Origin: JAPOQD01 sp964620555
Lineage (GTDB): Bacteria; Pseudomonadota; Gammaproteobacteria; Pseudomonadales; Halieaceae
Assembly: GCA_964620555.1 (NCBI GenBank)
Contig: CAZUGZ010000003.1
Location: 20,452 to 84,451 of the forward strand
Direction of reading: 5' to 3'
Length of the DNA: 64,000 nt
Every line of letters starts with the position of its first letter. Positions within the stretch are counted from its first letter, which is position 1. The notes beneath the pieces were generated by a model. That model did not search any database and was not told where the DNA came from. It saw only the letters and a program-made list of their open reading frames with translations. This document shows positions 51,082-59,781 of this stretch, piece after piece. Both the position numbers and the translations under genes were made by a program.

Positions 51082-52068
51082 TCACGTCGGGGAATTTCCC
51101 AACGCCAGTGACAGCACCGTCGTCCCGACAATGTCGTCGACACTGGCGCCGCGCGAAAGATCGGCCACCGGACGGCTAAACCCCTGTAGTATCGGTCCGA
51201 TCGACTCCGCACCTGCCAGGTACTGCGTCAGCTTGTAGGCGATATTGCCGGAATCCAGATCCGGGAAAATCAGTACATTGGCGCGGCCGGCGACTTCACT
51301 TGCGCCAGCCACCTTCTTCGCTGCCACCGCGGGAGAAAGCGCGCTGTCCGCCTGCAACTCACCGTCGATAGCCAGCCCCGGCGCGCTGCGCCGGGCGATT
51401 TCGAGGGCTTCGACCACCTTGTCGACGCGCTGGTGCACCGCGCTGCCACGCGTCGAAAAGGAGAGCATCGCCACCCGGGGCGGCTCTTCCAGCAGACGCG
51501 CGGCGCTCTGTGCCGTAGCCAGCGCGATGTGCGCCAACTCCTCCGCGCCGGGGTCCACGTTGACCGCACAGTCGGCAAACAGCATCGGCTGTCCGATTCC
51601 CGGCACCAACATGAGAAAAAAACTTGACGCAGTCTCTATTCCCTGGGCGAAGCCGACGCACAGGCTCGCTGCTTCAATGACTCGCCGGGTCGGATTGGCG
51701 ATACCGGCAACCATGGTATCGACGTCACCGGCCTTGACCATCATGGCGCCGAAGTACAACGGCTTGCGCAGCGCACGTCGCGCCACACCCTCGCGGACGC
51801 CACCGCGCGCGGCGGCGTACATTTCCGCATAGGCGGCGCCGTGTCCGGATTCCGCCGGGTCGATGACGCGCAGGCCCGCCAGCGACACCCCCTGCCCGGC
51901 GGCGCACTTCCCGACCGTTTCGGAATCGCCGAGCAGGACGACTTCGGCAATACCTTCACTTTGCAGAAAGTGCGCGGCCCGGACGACCTTCGGGTCGCTG
52001 CCCTCGGGAAATACGACGCGCCCCGATTCGCCCTTGGCGGCAGTGATGTACCGGTCGAGAAACGCCAT
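51082..52068 (-). CDS. pta: Phosphate acetyltransferase (PTA/PTB domain only)
   Basis: 328 residues from ATG 52068 (MAFLDRYITAAKGESGRVVF). Characteristic PTA stretches: RVVFPEGSDPKVVRAAHFL, MVAGIANPTRRVIEAASL, FADCAVNVDPGAEELAHIA, DLDSGNIAYKLTQYLAGAE. It is the short form without the N-terminal DRTGG or bifunctional domains. It interconverts acetyl-CoA and acetyl phosphate. The start is five bases after the citrate-synthase stop, so the two form an operon. Confidence 0.9.
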   Translation of the reverse strand: MAFLDRYITAAKGESGRVVFPEGSDPKVVRAAHFLQSEGIAEVVLLGDSETVGKCAAGQGVSLAGLRVIDPAESGHGAAYAEMYAAARGGVREGVARRALRKPLYFGAMMVKAGDVDTMVAGIANPTRRVIEAASLCVGFAQGIETASSFFLMLVPGIGQPMLFADCAVNVDPGAEELAHIALATAQSAARLLEEPPRVAMLSFSTRGSAVHQRVDKVVEALEIARRSAPGLAIDGELQADSALSPAVAAKKVAGASEVAGRANVLIFPDLDSGNIAYKLTQYLAGAESIGPILQGFSRPVADLSRGASVDDIVGTTVLSLALGNSPT

Positions 52069-52073
52069 GGGCG

Positions 52074-53222
52074 CTAGCGTTTCCCCATGGGTACATACGG
52101 TCTCAAATCCGGACCGTTGTACTGCAACAGTGGTCGAATCAGAATATTGTTTTCCATCTGCTGCAACACCTGCAACGTCCAGCCCGGCACTCGGCCTATG
52201 GCAAAGATCGGAACAAATATATCCTCGGGTATGCCGTGCAGGTGGTAGATGACTCCGGAATAGAAGTCGACGTTGACGTTGACACCGAGGCGGGAATACG
52301 GCCGCATCGCCTCCACTACCGCCTCGAGTATCTGCTGCCAATGCGGCTCGCCCATTTCGACGGACAGCCTGGCAACGCCGTCGCGCAGGTGTCGGGCACG
52401 GGGGTCCTCCGCGCGATATACCCGGTGCCCGAAACCCATGACCGGTTCCCGGTTGGCACGCTTGCGCTTGACAAACGCGGCCGCATTCGCGGGCTCGCCG
52501 ATTTCGCGAGCCATATGCATCACGTCTTCGGCAGCGCCACCGTGGGCCGGGCCCGACAATGCGGCTATCGCGGCAGTGACTGCGGCGTGCAGATTGGCAT
52601 CGGTACCGGTTACCACGCGTGCGGTAAAGGATGATGCGTTTGAGCCATGCTCGGCGTGCAGAATGAAATCGAGGTCCATCAGGCGCGCCGCATCCGCACT
52701 CGGTTTCCTGCCCAACAGCATGTAGAGAAAGTTGGCGGCGTGACCCAGCTCCGGGTCCGGGGTGACGATCTCCCTGTCCTGGCGCAGGCGGTGGTGCGCC
52801 GCAACGATGACCGGCACCTGGGCCGACAGCCGTATGCCCTTGCGCAACGCCGCAGCGGGCGAATTGTCCGATGCGTCCGCATCGAAAGCCGCCAGCGCCG
52901 ACACGGCGGTGCGCAACACTTCCATTGGGTGCGCCGTCTTGAGCGAGCGGATGATATCGATGATCTCTTCGGGAAGACTGCGGCCCGCTTTCAACTGCCT
53001 CTCAAATGCCGCCAGTTGCTCGCTGGTCGGTAATTCGCCGGTGAGCAGCAAACTGGCAGTTTCCTCAAAGGTGGAATGTTCCGCCAGATCGTGTATGGAA
53101 TAACCCCAGTATCGCAGTTCGCCCGCTCGGCCATCGATATGCGTGGTCGGTGACCGGTCAAAATACACACCCTTCAAACCACGATGGATACGAACCTCTT
53201 CCGGTTCGGTGTTCTCACTCAT
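52074..53222 (-). CDS. Citrate synthase / 2-methylcitrate synthase family
   Basis: 382 residues from ATG 53222 with AAAGGAG upstream. The catalytic residues are visible: His in LHAEHGSNASSFTARVV, His in MGFGHRVYR and Asp in VNVDFYSGVIYHLHGIP. The 380-residue length and the MEVLRTAVSALAAFD motif fit the short bacterial type close to 2-methylcitrate synthase, but no prpB or acnD genes lie nearby, so citrate versus methylcitrate synthesis stays open. Confidence 0.9.
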   Translation of the reverse strand: MSENTEPEEVRIHRGLKGVYFDRSPTTHIDGRAGELRYWGYSIHDLAEHSTFEETASLLLTGELPTSEQLAAFERQLKAGRSLPEEIIDIIRSLKTAHPMEVLRTAVSALAAFDADASDNSPAAALRKGIRLSAQVPVIVAAHHRLRQDREIVTPDPELGHAANFLYMLLGRKPSADAARLMDLDFILHAEHGSNASSFTARVVTGTDANLHAAVTAAIAALSGPAHGGAAEDVMHMAREIGEPANAAAFVKRKRANREPVMGFGHRVYRAEDPRARHLRDGVARLSVEMGEPHWQQILEAVVEAMRPYSRLGVNVNVDFYSGVIYHLHGIPEDIFVPIFAIGRVPGWTLQVLQQMENNILIRPLLQYNGPDLRPYVPMGKR

Positions 53223-53745
53223 ATTGGCTCCTTTCCCAACGAGATGTTTGCGTGCATCAAAACAACGATGACGCGAAATGGCGCATGGCCCAACCTGACC
53301 CAACCTGTTTCAGCAGAACCAGAGACTACAAAACACGGACGCTGCTCTTTTGCAAATGGGCGGCTGGGCCTGACCTGCCCCTGCTGTGGCATCGACCATC
53401 GTCACTGCGCTGAGCCGCTACACGGTACCCAAGCTCTCGCCGATCATCAAGGGGCGCTGACGCACGGGCGCCGGCAAATACTCTTGAGGGCTTCCGGGGA
53501 ATTGCCCCTGCGACGACGAACTACACCCGTCCCTCACCAAAAAAAATGCGAACTATTCACCTTATCCGTGATGTTAACAGCCGCCATCCGGGGCCATACT
53601 CGCATGGCTGAGGTTCAGCAGGCATTTATGCAAGACAAAGTCGAAGTTCATCCTGGTACATCGTTTCGTTAATCATAAGTTCAAGCTGTCCCCCGAAGAT
53701 CGCGACCACCGGTCGCACACTGATTATTTTTTCAAAGGTTACAAT
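53223..53745. other. Long leader region before the cold-shock gene
   Basis: About 520 bases with no gene I trust: an open frame (53184-53672, plus) has no recognisable protein sequence. The last 200 bases could form a long 5' UTR, common for csp mRNAs, but no motif proves it. Confidence 0.5.
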
Positions 53746-53952
53746 ATGAGCAATACTACCGGTACCGTTAAGTGGTTTAACGAAACCAAGGGTTTTGGAT
53801 TTATCGAACAGGAACACGGACCCGACGTCTTCGTCCATTTTTCGGCAATTCAGGGCGACGGTTTCAAAACCCTCGCCGAGGGCCAAAAAGTTCAATTCAA
53901 TATCACCAAAGGCCAGAAAGGCCCCCAGGCTGAGAACGTCGTAGCCGTCTAA
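53746..53952 (+). CDS. Cold-shock protein, CspA family
   Basis: 68 residues: single cold-shock domain with RNP1 KGFGFIEQ and RNP2 VFVHFSAI, preceded by TGTVKWFNETKG. It binds single-stranded RNA/DNA. Upstream AAAGGTTACAAT is a modest ribosome site. It stands alone and converges with the gamma carbonic anhydrase gene. Confidence 0.96.
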   Translation: MSNTTGTVKWFNETKGFGFIEQEHGPDVFVHFSAIQGDGFKTLAEGQKVQFNITKGQKGPQAENVVAV

Positions 53953-53985
53953 GCTTCAGGTGTAGTCCATTGGCGGGAGTTCGCT

Positions 53986-54510
53986 TCACTCCTGCTCGCG
54001 CAGGCCCGCCCCATAGCGGCGGGCATTGCGCACATATCTGGCGGCATTCTGCGCGTACAATTCCTGTTCCTGTGCAGTCAACTGCCGTTTGACCCGGGCT
54101 GGCGAGCCCATGACCATACTGTAGTCGGGAATCGTCATGCCCTCGAGGACCAGGCTGTTGGCGGCAATGACGCTGCCCCTGCCCACCCTGGCTCCGTTCA
54201 GCACCACCGCGTTGATGCCTATCAGGCAGTCGTCACCGATGTGGCAGCCGTGCAGCATGGCCCTGTGCCCCACCGTCACGTTGCGGCCGATGACCAGTGG
54301 TTTGCCCTGGTCAGCGTGGCAGACCGTGCCATCCTGAATATTGGACCCGGCCCCAATCAGGATTCTTTCCACATCGCCACGAACCACCACGCCGAACCAG
54401 ATACTGACCTTTTCCTCCAGCGTAACATCACCGATCACCGCGGCGTCGGGGGCGATAAAATGTCCATCGCCGTGCAGGGTAACGGCGACACCGTCCAGAC
54501 TGTACTTCAC
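53986..54510 (-). CDS. Gamma carbonic anhydrase family (YrdA-like hexapeptide protein)
   Basis: 174 residues from GTG 54510, chosen for the strong ribosome site AGGAGAAG six bases ahead. Left-handed beta-helix hexapeptide repeats (VIGDVTLEEKVSIWFGVVVR, NIQDGTVCHAD, LVIGRNVTVGHRAMLHGCHI) include the zinc-ligand His set CHAD and GHRAMLHGC. A C-terminal helix follows. A trimer with carbonic anhydrase-like fold; enzymatic activity is not certain for this subfamily. Confidence 0.92.
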   Translation of the reverse strand: MKYSLDGVAVTLHGDGHFIAPDAAVIGDVTLEEKVSIWFGVVVRGDVERILIGAGSNIQDGTVCHADQGKPLVIGRNVTVGHRAMLHGCHIGDDCLIGINAVVLNGARVGRGSVIAANSLVLEGMTIPDYSMVMGSPARVKRQLTAQEQELYAQNAARYVRNARRYGAGLREQE

Positions 54511-54587
54511 GTTTCTTCTCCTGTTGCTATTGCCTGATGGCCCGCTGTGCCACATCCTCACGACGGATTTTTCTACGGCGCAGACTC

Positions 54588-54893
54588 CTAGCGCAGAGGC
54601 CAAAGATCGAAAGCCGGTTCCTGGTAGGGGTGCGCCTGCCGCAGGGCGGCCAACGCCGGCTCCACCAGTTCATCGGCCACCACCAGTTCCACCTTGTACT
54701 CCGGCACCTCCTGCTCCGCCCCCTCGCTACCGATAAACGGCTCGCTGCCTGGCAGGGGGCGAAACTGCCCCTGGCCCAGCACCTGCCAGCAACAGTGATC
54801 GTAATCGCCGATGCGCCCGGCACCACTGGCAAACAGGGCCTGCTTTACCCGTTCCAGGTGCGATTCGGGAACGTAAAAACAGAGCTTATGCAT
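54588..54893 (-). CDS. Nif3-like/YqfO C-terminal-domain protein (about 100 residues)
   Basis: 101 residues from ATG 54893 (MHKLCFYVPESHLERVKQAL); frames open further upstream overlap tgt and have no conserved sequence. GAGRIGDYDHCCWQVLGQGQF and AHPYQEPAFDLWPL match the small NIF3-family homologue often encoded as a separate gene. Role unknown, perhaps metal binding. It overlaps the end of tgt by eight bases, so it is translationally coupled. Confidence 0.87.
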   Translation of the reverse strand: MHKLCFYVPESHLERVKQALFASGAGRIGDYDHCCWQVLGQGQFRPLPGSEPFIGSEGAEQEVPEYKVELVVADELVEPALAALRQAHPYQEPAFDLWPLR

Positions 54894-56010
54894 GTTCTTC
54901 GGCCTCCTGTTGCGCCGCGAACCGGGCTGCAAAAACCTCCAGTTGCCCCGCCTCGATGGCGTCGCGAATGTTCTGCATGTGCCGCTGGTAATAGCGCATA
55001 TTGTGAATGGTGTTGAGTTGTGCCCCCAACATCTCGCCACATTTGTCCAGATGGTGCAAATAGGCGCGGCTGAAGTTGAGGCAGGTATAGCAATCGCAGT
55101 TTGCGTCCAGCGGCGCGGTGCTGTGTCGATGCCTGGCGTTGGCTATCCTGACCACGCCGCCGGAAGTGAACAGGTGGCCGTTACGGGCATTGCGGGTGGG
55201 CAGCACACAGTCGAACAGATCGATACCGCATTGCACCGCCTGCAGAATATCCAGCGGCGTCCCCACCCCCATCAGGTAGCGGGGAGCGTCGACGGGCATC
55301 TCGGGTGCCAGGGCAGCCAGAACCCGAAACAACTCCCGTTTGGGCTCGCCCACGCTGAGCCCGCCGACGGCGTATCCGTCAAAGCCGAGTTCGACCAACG
55401 CACCGAGGCACGCACTGCGCAGCGAAGGGTACATTCCACCCTGCACAATACCGAACAGCGCCGCGGAGTGGTCGCCATGAGCATCCAGGCTGCGTTGGGC
55501 CCAACGCAATGAGCGCTCCATGGAACTGCGGGCCTGCTCCTCGCTGGCGGGATAGGGAGTACAGTCATCGAACACCATCATCAGGTCGGCACCCAGCGCT
55601 TGCTGCACCGCCAGGGAAGTTTCCGGGTCGAGGAACACCTTGTCGCCATTGACCGGTGAGCGGAAGTCGACGCCACGTTCCTGGATGTTGCGCTTTGCCG
55701 CCAGGCTGAACACCTGGAAACCACCGGAATCGGTGAGGATGGGCCGCCGCCATTGCATGAAGTCGTGCAAATCACCGTGGGCGGCAATGACCTCGACGCC
55801 GGGACGCAACCAGAGGTGAAAGGTGTTGCCCAGAACCACCTCGGCACCACTGGCTTCGATATCCCGCGGCAACATGCCTTTGACCGTACCGCAGGTACCC
55901 ACCGGCATAAAGGCCGGAGTTTCGATAGTGCCCCGGGGAAGGTGGATTCGACCGCGCCGGGCCGCGGAGTCGGCGGCCTTGCGTTCGAAACGCAGGGAGC
56001 GGGTTTTCAT
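54886..56010 (-). CDS. tgt: Queuine tRNA-ribosyltransferase (tRNA-guanine transglycosylase)
   Basis: 374 residues, the usual bacterial length. Catalytic and preQ1-binding motifs are ILTDSGGFQVFSLAAKR, ESGLSVGEPKRE-like VGGLSVGEPK and DCVLPTRNARNGHLF; zinc ligands lie in CDCYTCLNFSRAYLHHL. It exchanges guanine-34 for preQ1 in tRNAs with GUN anticodons. The start overlaps the stop of queA by four bases (ATGA). Confidence 0.97.
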   Translation of the reverse strand: MKTRSLRFERKAADSAARRGRIHLPRGTIETPAFMPVGTCGTVKGMLPRDIEASGAEVVLGNTFHLWLRPGVEVIAAHGDLHDFMQWRRPILTDSGGFQVFSLAAKRNIQERGVDFRSPVNGDKVFLDPETSLAVQQALGADLMMVFDDCTPYPASEEQARSSMERSLRWAQRSLDAHGDHSAALFGIVQGGMYPSLRSACLGALVELGFDGYAVGGLSVGEPKRELFRVLAALAPEMPVDAPRYLMGVGTPLDILQAVQCGIDLFDCVLPTRNARNGHLFTSGGVVRIANARHRHSTAPLDANCDCYTCLNFSRAYLHHLDKCGEMLGAQLNTIHNMRYYQRHMQNIRDAIEAGQLEVFAARFAAQQEAEEHA

Positions 56011-57062
56011 CTGCGCGCCGGGGGCAATACCAGCATGGCATCACCATAACTGAAAAAACGATAGCGCCGGGCCACCGCTTCCCGGTAGGCGCGCAGCACC
56101 AGTTCCCGGCCGGCAAAGGCGCAGACCAGCACGATCAGGGTCGACCCGGGCAAATGGAAGTTGGTGAGCAACGCATCCACGACCTTGAACTCGTATCCAG
56201 GGTAGATGAAGAGGTCGCTGTCTCCCTGAAACGGCGCGAGTTCACCCCGGGCGGCTGCGCTTTCCAACGAGCGCAGGGCGGTACTGCCCACCGCAATCAC
56301 GCGGCCGCCCCGGCGCCGGGTGTGACGAACCTGGGCACACAGCTCGGGGGAGACTTCCAGGTACTCCGCGTGCATGGAGTGGTCCTCGACCCGTTGACAG
56401 CGCACCGGCTGGAAGGTGCCCGCCCCCACGTGCAAGGTGACAAAACCGGCGCCGATACCCCGTTTCCGGCAGCGCTCCATGAACGCCTGGTCAAAGTGAA
56501 GACCTGCCGTCGGAGCGGCCACCGAGCCGTCGCGGCGGGCATAGACGGTCTGGTAGCGCTCCCGGTCCAGGTCCCCATCGGCGCGGTCGATGTAGGGTGG
56601 CAATGGTACGTGGCCGATGTCATGCAGGATGTCCACCATTCTGGCACCGCCGATCAGGCGCAGCGCAAACAGGTCCCCCTCGCGGCCGAGTACTTCCAGG
56701 CGAGCGGCCACCTCGGTCGCAGCGGGGTCGGCACGCAGCCACAGGGTGGTACCGGGTCGGGGTGGCTTGCTGGCACGGACCAGAGCCAGACACTCGGATG
56801 GCCCGGTGATTCGCTCGACGAGCACTTCCAGTTTCCCCCCACTGGGCTTCTGTCCCCACAGGCGCGCCGGAATCACCCGGCTGTCATTGAACACCAGCAA
56901 ATCTTCGGGAGCCAGTATCTCCAGCAGGTCGGTGAAACGGCGATGACTGATTTCAGCCCTGGCCGCATCGAGACACAACAGGCTGCTGTCGGTGCGCTCC
57001 GGCAACGGGTAACGGGCAATGAGTTCGTTGGGAAGCGAGTATTGGAAGTCGGAAAGATCCAT
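56007..57062 (-). CDS. queA: S-adenosylmethionine:tRNA ribosyltransferase-isomerase QueA
   Basis: 351 residues from ATG 57062 (MDLSDFQYSLPNELIARYP). Conserved blocks LVFNDSRVIPARLWGQKPSG, YQTVYARRDGSVAAPTAGLHF and FIYPGYEFKVVDALLTNFHLP are complete. It makes epoxyqueuosine on the tRNA after Tgt has inserted preQ1. Gene order queA-tgt is common in gammaproteobacteria. Confidence 0.97.
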   Translation of the reverse strand: MDLSDFQYSLPNELIARYPLPERTDSSLLCLDAARAEISHRRFTDLLEILAPEDLLVFNDSRVIPARLWGQKPSGGKLEVLVERITGPSECLALVRASKPPRPGTTLWLRADPAATEVAARLEVLGREGDLFALRLIGGARMVDILHDIGHVPLPPYIDRADGDLDRERYQTVYARRDGSVAAPTAGLHFDQAFMERCRKRGIGAGFVTLHVGAGTFQPVRCQRVEDHSMHAEYLEVSPELCAQVRHTRRRGGRVIAVGSTALRSLESAAARGELAPFQGDSDLFIYPGYEFKVVDALLTNFHLPGSTLIVLVCAFAGRELVLRAYREAVARRYRFFSYGDAMLVLPPARR

Positions 57063-57108
57063 CAACTGTACAGCCGGCCGCGGACCGGCTTGGCGAAGAG
57101 TGTGCCGT

Positions 57109-57573
57109 TTATGCCCCTTTCCCGTCGTCAGCCGATTCGGTTTCCTCGCTGACGGTCTCTTCCTCCACGGCGGGTTCTGCCTCTGCAGCAGGTTCTTCCT
57201 CTGCAGCAGGTTCTGCCTCTGCAGCAGGTTCTGCCTCAGCGGCGGGTTCTGCCTCCACGGCGGGTTCTGCCTCAGCGGCGGGTTCTTCCTCAGCGGCGGG
57301 TTCTTCCTCTGCAGCGGTTTCCTCCTCTGCAGCGACGTTTTCCTCCACCTCGGCGGCTACCTCTGCGGAAACCTCCGCCCCGGGGGCCTTTTTCGCCTTC
57401 TCTTTTTCCACCGCAGCTTTCGCCGCCGGCTCGGCTTTCAGCAGACCCTCCGCAACCAGGATGCGAACTTTCGATTCGCCATTGATGGGCCTGCGATCCC
57501 CTCCCCTGACCGCATAACGATTGTCACCACGCAGGTAGATGGTGAATTCAGGGGTCTTTTTGACTAGTTTCAT
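57109..57573 (-). CDS. Acidic repeat protein with conserved N-terminus
   Basis: 154 residues from ATG 57573 with GAGAGAG upstream. The N-terminal about 45 residues (MKLVKKTPEFTIYLRGDNRY then AVRGGDRRPINGESKVRILV and AEGLLK) look folded and conserved. Residues 82-141 are ten six-residue repeats of the form AE(E/A)EPA, very acidic and proline-spaced, likely disordered. The tail ends SADDGKGA. Function unknown. It stands between queA and the tRNA on the minus strand. Confidence 0.8.
   Translation of the reverse strand: MKLVKKTPEFTIYLRGDNRYAVRGGDRRPINGESKVRILVAEGLLKAEPAAKAAVEKEKAKKAPGAEVSAEVAAEVEENVAAEEETAAEEEPAAEEEPAAEAEPAVEAEPAAEAEPAAEAEPAAEEEPAAEAEPAVEEETVSEETESADDGKGA
57151..57330 (-). repeat. 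Ten tandem 18-bp coding repeats
   Basis: Within the acidic protein, ten in-frame 18-bp units encode variants of A-E-E/A-E-P/T-A. The consecutive units differ by few bases, so the array probably expands and contracts by slippage, varying the length of the acidic tail. Confidence 0.8.
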
Positions 57574-57667
57574 CGCTCTCTCTTTTTCGATATTCAAACC
57601 CGACTGGGCCGGTCACCCGAAGTCGGCGCAGTGTAACCCCAACTGGCAAAATCGCAAGGCAATGTCG

Positions 57668-57697
57668 TTGCCCGAGTCAACCTGACTGGTTTAGAAT
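57668..57697 (+). promoter_or_regulatory. Promoter of tRNA-Leu
   Basis: -35 TTGCCC (57668-57673) and -10 TAGAAT (57692-57697) are 18 bases apart, ending 27 bases before the tRNA, with a GC-rich discriminator usual for stable RNA. Confidence 0.6.
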
Positions 57698-57724
57698 TCG
57701 CGCTCTCCCGATGCCCCTGTGCCT

Positions 57725-57811
57725 GCCGGAGTGGTGAAATTGGTAGACACGTCGGATTCAAAATCCGATGCTAGAAATAGCGTGCCGGTTCAAGTCCGGC
57801 CTCCGGTACCA
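57725..57811 (+). tRNA. tRNA-Leu (anticodon CAA)
   Basis: Acceptor GCCGGAG pairs with CTCCGGT (one G-U at the first pair); CCA is encoded at 57809-57811. The anticodon stem TCGGA/TCCGA holds the loop TTCAAAA with anticodon CAA. The extra arm TGCTAGAAATAGCG is long, as in class II tRNAs, and the T-arm GGTTCAAGTCC is standard. Length 87 with CCA. Confidence 0.95.
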
Positions 57812-58539
57812 TCCTTTCCCTTTTTACGCGCAACGGATTGTTTTCCACCCCATATCCTAGAAAAAGTCATGGGATACACTTGGGATACAAACTGAAAAAC
57901 CTCCCTCAACTTTGAGTAATCCGGGCAGCTCCAATTTACGGGAACCATATTTCCCGGGCCTCGCGGCACTCGCAACCAAACGGTCGAAAGGTTTCTACTT
58001 TTTTCGTAGCTGTCCCAAGGTGGTCCATGAAAGAAGCGGAGAAATAGAAATACTTTTAAATCTATTGGTTAGAAAGGGGAATGGCGAAGAGCGAGGGATT
58101 CGAAACTTCACAGGGTGATTCTGACGCCACGCCATGCCCTCCAATGCCATTAAAATCAAAGACGTAAAAATATGGGCTGGGCATTTGGAGGCGTGACAGG
58201 GCGGGCAGATGGTCCCATGTTGGTCCCAAACTCACTTGGCGAAGCCACCCTGCTCAATAGACACTCTGGCAAGATATTCAGCTAACAACTGGTGCGTAAT
58301 TCTGTGCAGTGGGAACGGTCCGAGCTTCCGCTGCCGTGGACTTTCCCTTATACATATCCCGAGGGATCAGCGCATCAATCTGCTTCGCTCCTGTCTCATC
58401 AAGCGTATCCGAAAGGTGGCTGGCCAGAGAGACAAGCGCGGCATAGTGGTATTCGCCTTTTCGAAGCGATACCTTCTGACTGATCAGCTGTGTTCACTCA
58501 GGACTTTACACCAGAATATTCCACGCGTAGAGTTAGCAT
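57812..58539. other. Integration-scar region downstream of tRNA-Leu
   Basis: About 730 bases without a credible gene. It holds the twin GGGATAC motifs (57869 and 57882 region), which resemble sequence near tRNA-targeting integrases, and at 58082-58104 a tRNA 3' end fragment on the minus strand. The GC content is lower than upstream. It reads as remnants of integrated elements. Confidence 0.5.
58082..58104 (-). other. tRNA 3'-end-like fragment (possible att remnant)
   Basis: On the minus strand, TTCGAATCCCTCGCTCTTCG followed by CCA looks like the T-loop, 3' acceptor strand and CCA of a tRNA (serine-like), without the rest of the tRNA: the upstream stem half GAAGT does not pair with CCCTC. Such fragments mark attachment sites left by integrative elements. 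Confidence 0.45.
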
Positions 58540-59775
58540 ATGACTGATGTAAAGCGAAACCTCGAAGACCGTATCAACCAGTTACTGGGCATATTCCCTG
58601 TGATTCTGTTAGTTGGCGCGAGACAAACCGGGAAAACCACATTGAGCAGGGCTGTAAGGCCCGAATGGCACTACTTTGACCTGGAGAACGCTGCAGATTA
58701 TGACTTTGTTAGTCGTGACTACGACTTCCTTTTCCAGGAATATCCGCGCCACGTTATTTTCGACGAGGCGCAGGAGTTACCAGGCCTGTTCCGACAATTC
58801 AGGGGTGTCATCGACGCCAACCGGCAGGAATCAAATCGTTTTATTCTCACCGGGTCGAGTTCTCCCGATTTGCTTCAGCAAGCCAGTGACTCACTGGCGG
58901 GCCGTATTGCTATCGTGGAAATTGGCACCCTGAAAATGAATGAAGTTCGACAACAAGCACTGCCGCCCTTCTACCAGATTTTTGAACAGGAACTGAATAC
59001 TGAGACCCTTGACTACATTAAGACGCTTGAGTGTCCCGTCGAAGATGTTATCCCTTTTTTCCTTCGTGGTGGTTATCCTGAACCCACCCTGTCAGAAGAT
59101 GACTATGCGTACGCCGCCTGGATGGAAAACTACTACCGTACCTATATCAACCGGGATATCAAAAAGTTATTTCCACGTCTTGATGCCATCCGTTACCGAC
59201 GGTTTGTTGCCATGCTCTCGTCCTTGTCGGGGACGATTATCAATAAGGCACAACTAGGTCGCTCTGTAGATGTATCGGAGGTCACAATCAGGGATTACCT
59301 GGAAATAGCCGACAAAACTTTTTTTTGGCGAACTATTCCCTCCTTCGAGACCTCGAAAAGCAAGTCCACTGTAAAGATGCCCAAAGGTATAGTCAGAGAC
59401 AGCGGGATAAACCATTACCTGGCAGGCATTGATTCCAGGGAAAAACTACTCCGCGCCGCACAAGTCGGGCAAAATTTCGAATCATTTATCATTGAAGAAA
59501 TAATTAAAGGCATTCAGGCAAGCAAGGTAACTCGCTGGGATTATTTTCACTACCGCACCAAAAATGGCGCTGAAATTGACCTGATTCTTGATGGCAGTTT
59601 TGGAACATTGCCCATTGAAATCAAATTTGGCCGCCAAACCACGCTGAAGCAATTGACATCATTGCAGCAATTTGTGCAACGGCACGATTTGCCATTTGGA
59701 GTGTTGATCAACAACAGCAACGAAATTCGCATGCTCAGTGAGAGGCTTGTTCAAGTGCCAGCAGGGTGCTTCTAG
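58540..59775 (+). CDS. AAA+ ATPase with C-terminal DUF4143 (PD-(D/E)XK-like)
   Basis: 411 residues. Walker A GARQTGKTTL (about 27-36), Walker B HVIFDEAQE (about 71-79), SNRFILTGSSSPDLLQ sensor, a winged-helix region, then DUF4143 with FHYRTKNGAEIDLILDG and PIEIKFGRQTTLKQ, which has the EIDL...EIK pattern of PD-(D/E)XK nucleases. Common on genomic islands, sometimes in toxin-antitoxin or defence contexts; biological role unclear. No good ribosome site is seen before the ATG; the gene lies in an island after the tRNA. Confidence 0.9.
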   Translation: MTDVKRNLEDRINQLLGIFPVILLVGARQTGKTTLSRAVRPEWHYFDLENAADYDFVSRDYDFLFQEYPRHVIFDEAQELPGLFRQFRGVIDANRQESNRFILTGSSSPDLLQQASDSLAGRIAIVEIGTLKMNEVRQQALPPFYQIFEQELNTETLDYIKTLECPVEDVIPFFLRGGYPEPTLSEDDYAYAAWMENYYRTYINRDIKKLFPRLDAIRYRRFVAMLSSLSGTIINKAQLGRSVDVSEVTIRDYLEIADKTFFWRTIPSFETSKSKSTVKMPKGIVRDSGINHYLAGIDSREKLLRAAQVGQNFESFIIEEIIKGIQASKVTRWDYFHYRTKNGAEIDLILDGSFGTLPIEIKFGRQTTLKQLTSLQQFVQRHDLPFGVLINNSNEIRMLSERLVQVPAGCF

Positions 59776-59781
59776 GCGGCC

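Noticed and set aside
53184..53672. 162-codon plus-strand frame before the cold-shock gene
   Set aside because: It starts inside the citrate-synthase gene, has no ribosome site and no recognisable protein pattern.
57151..57330. CRISPR-like array
   Set aside because: The repeats are contiguous 18-bp coding units without spacers, in frame with the acidic protein.
58209..58547. 112-codon plus-strand frame before the ATPase
   Set aside because: No motif, no ribosome site, and composition unlike coding sequence of the neighbours.
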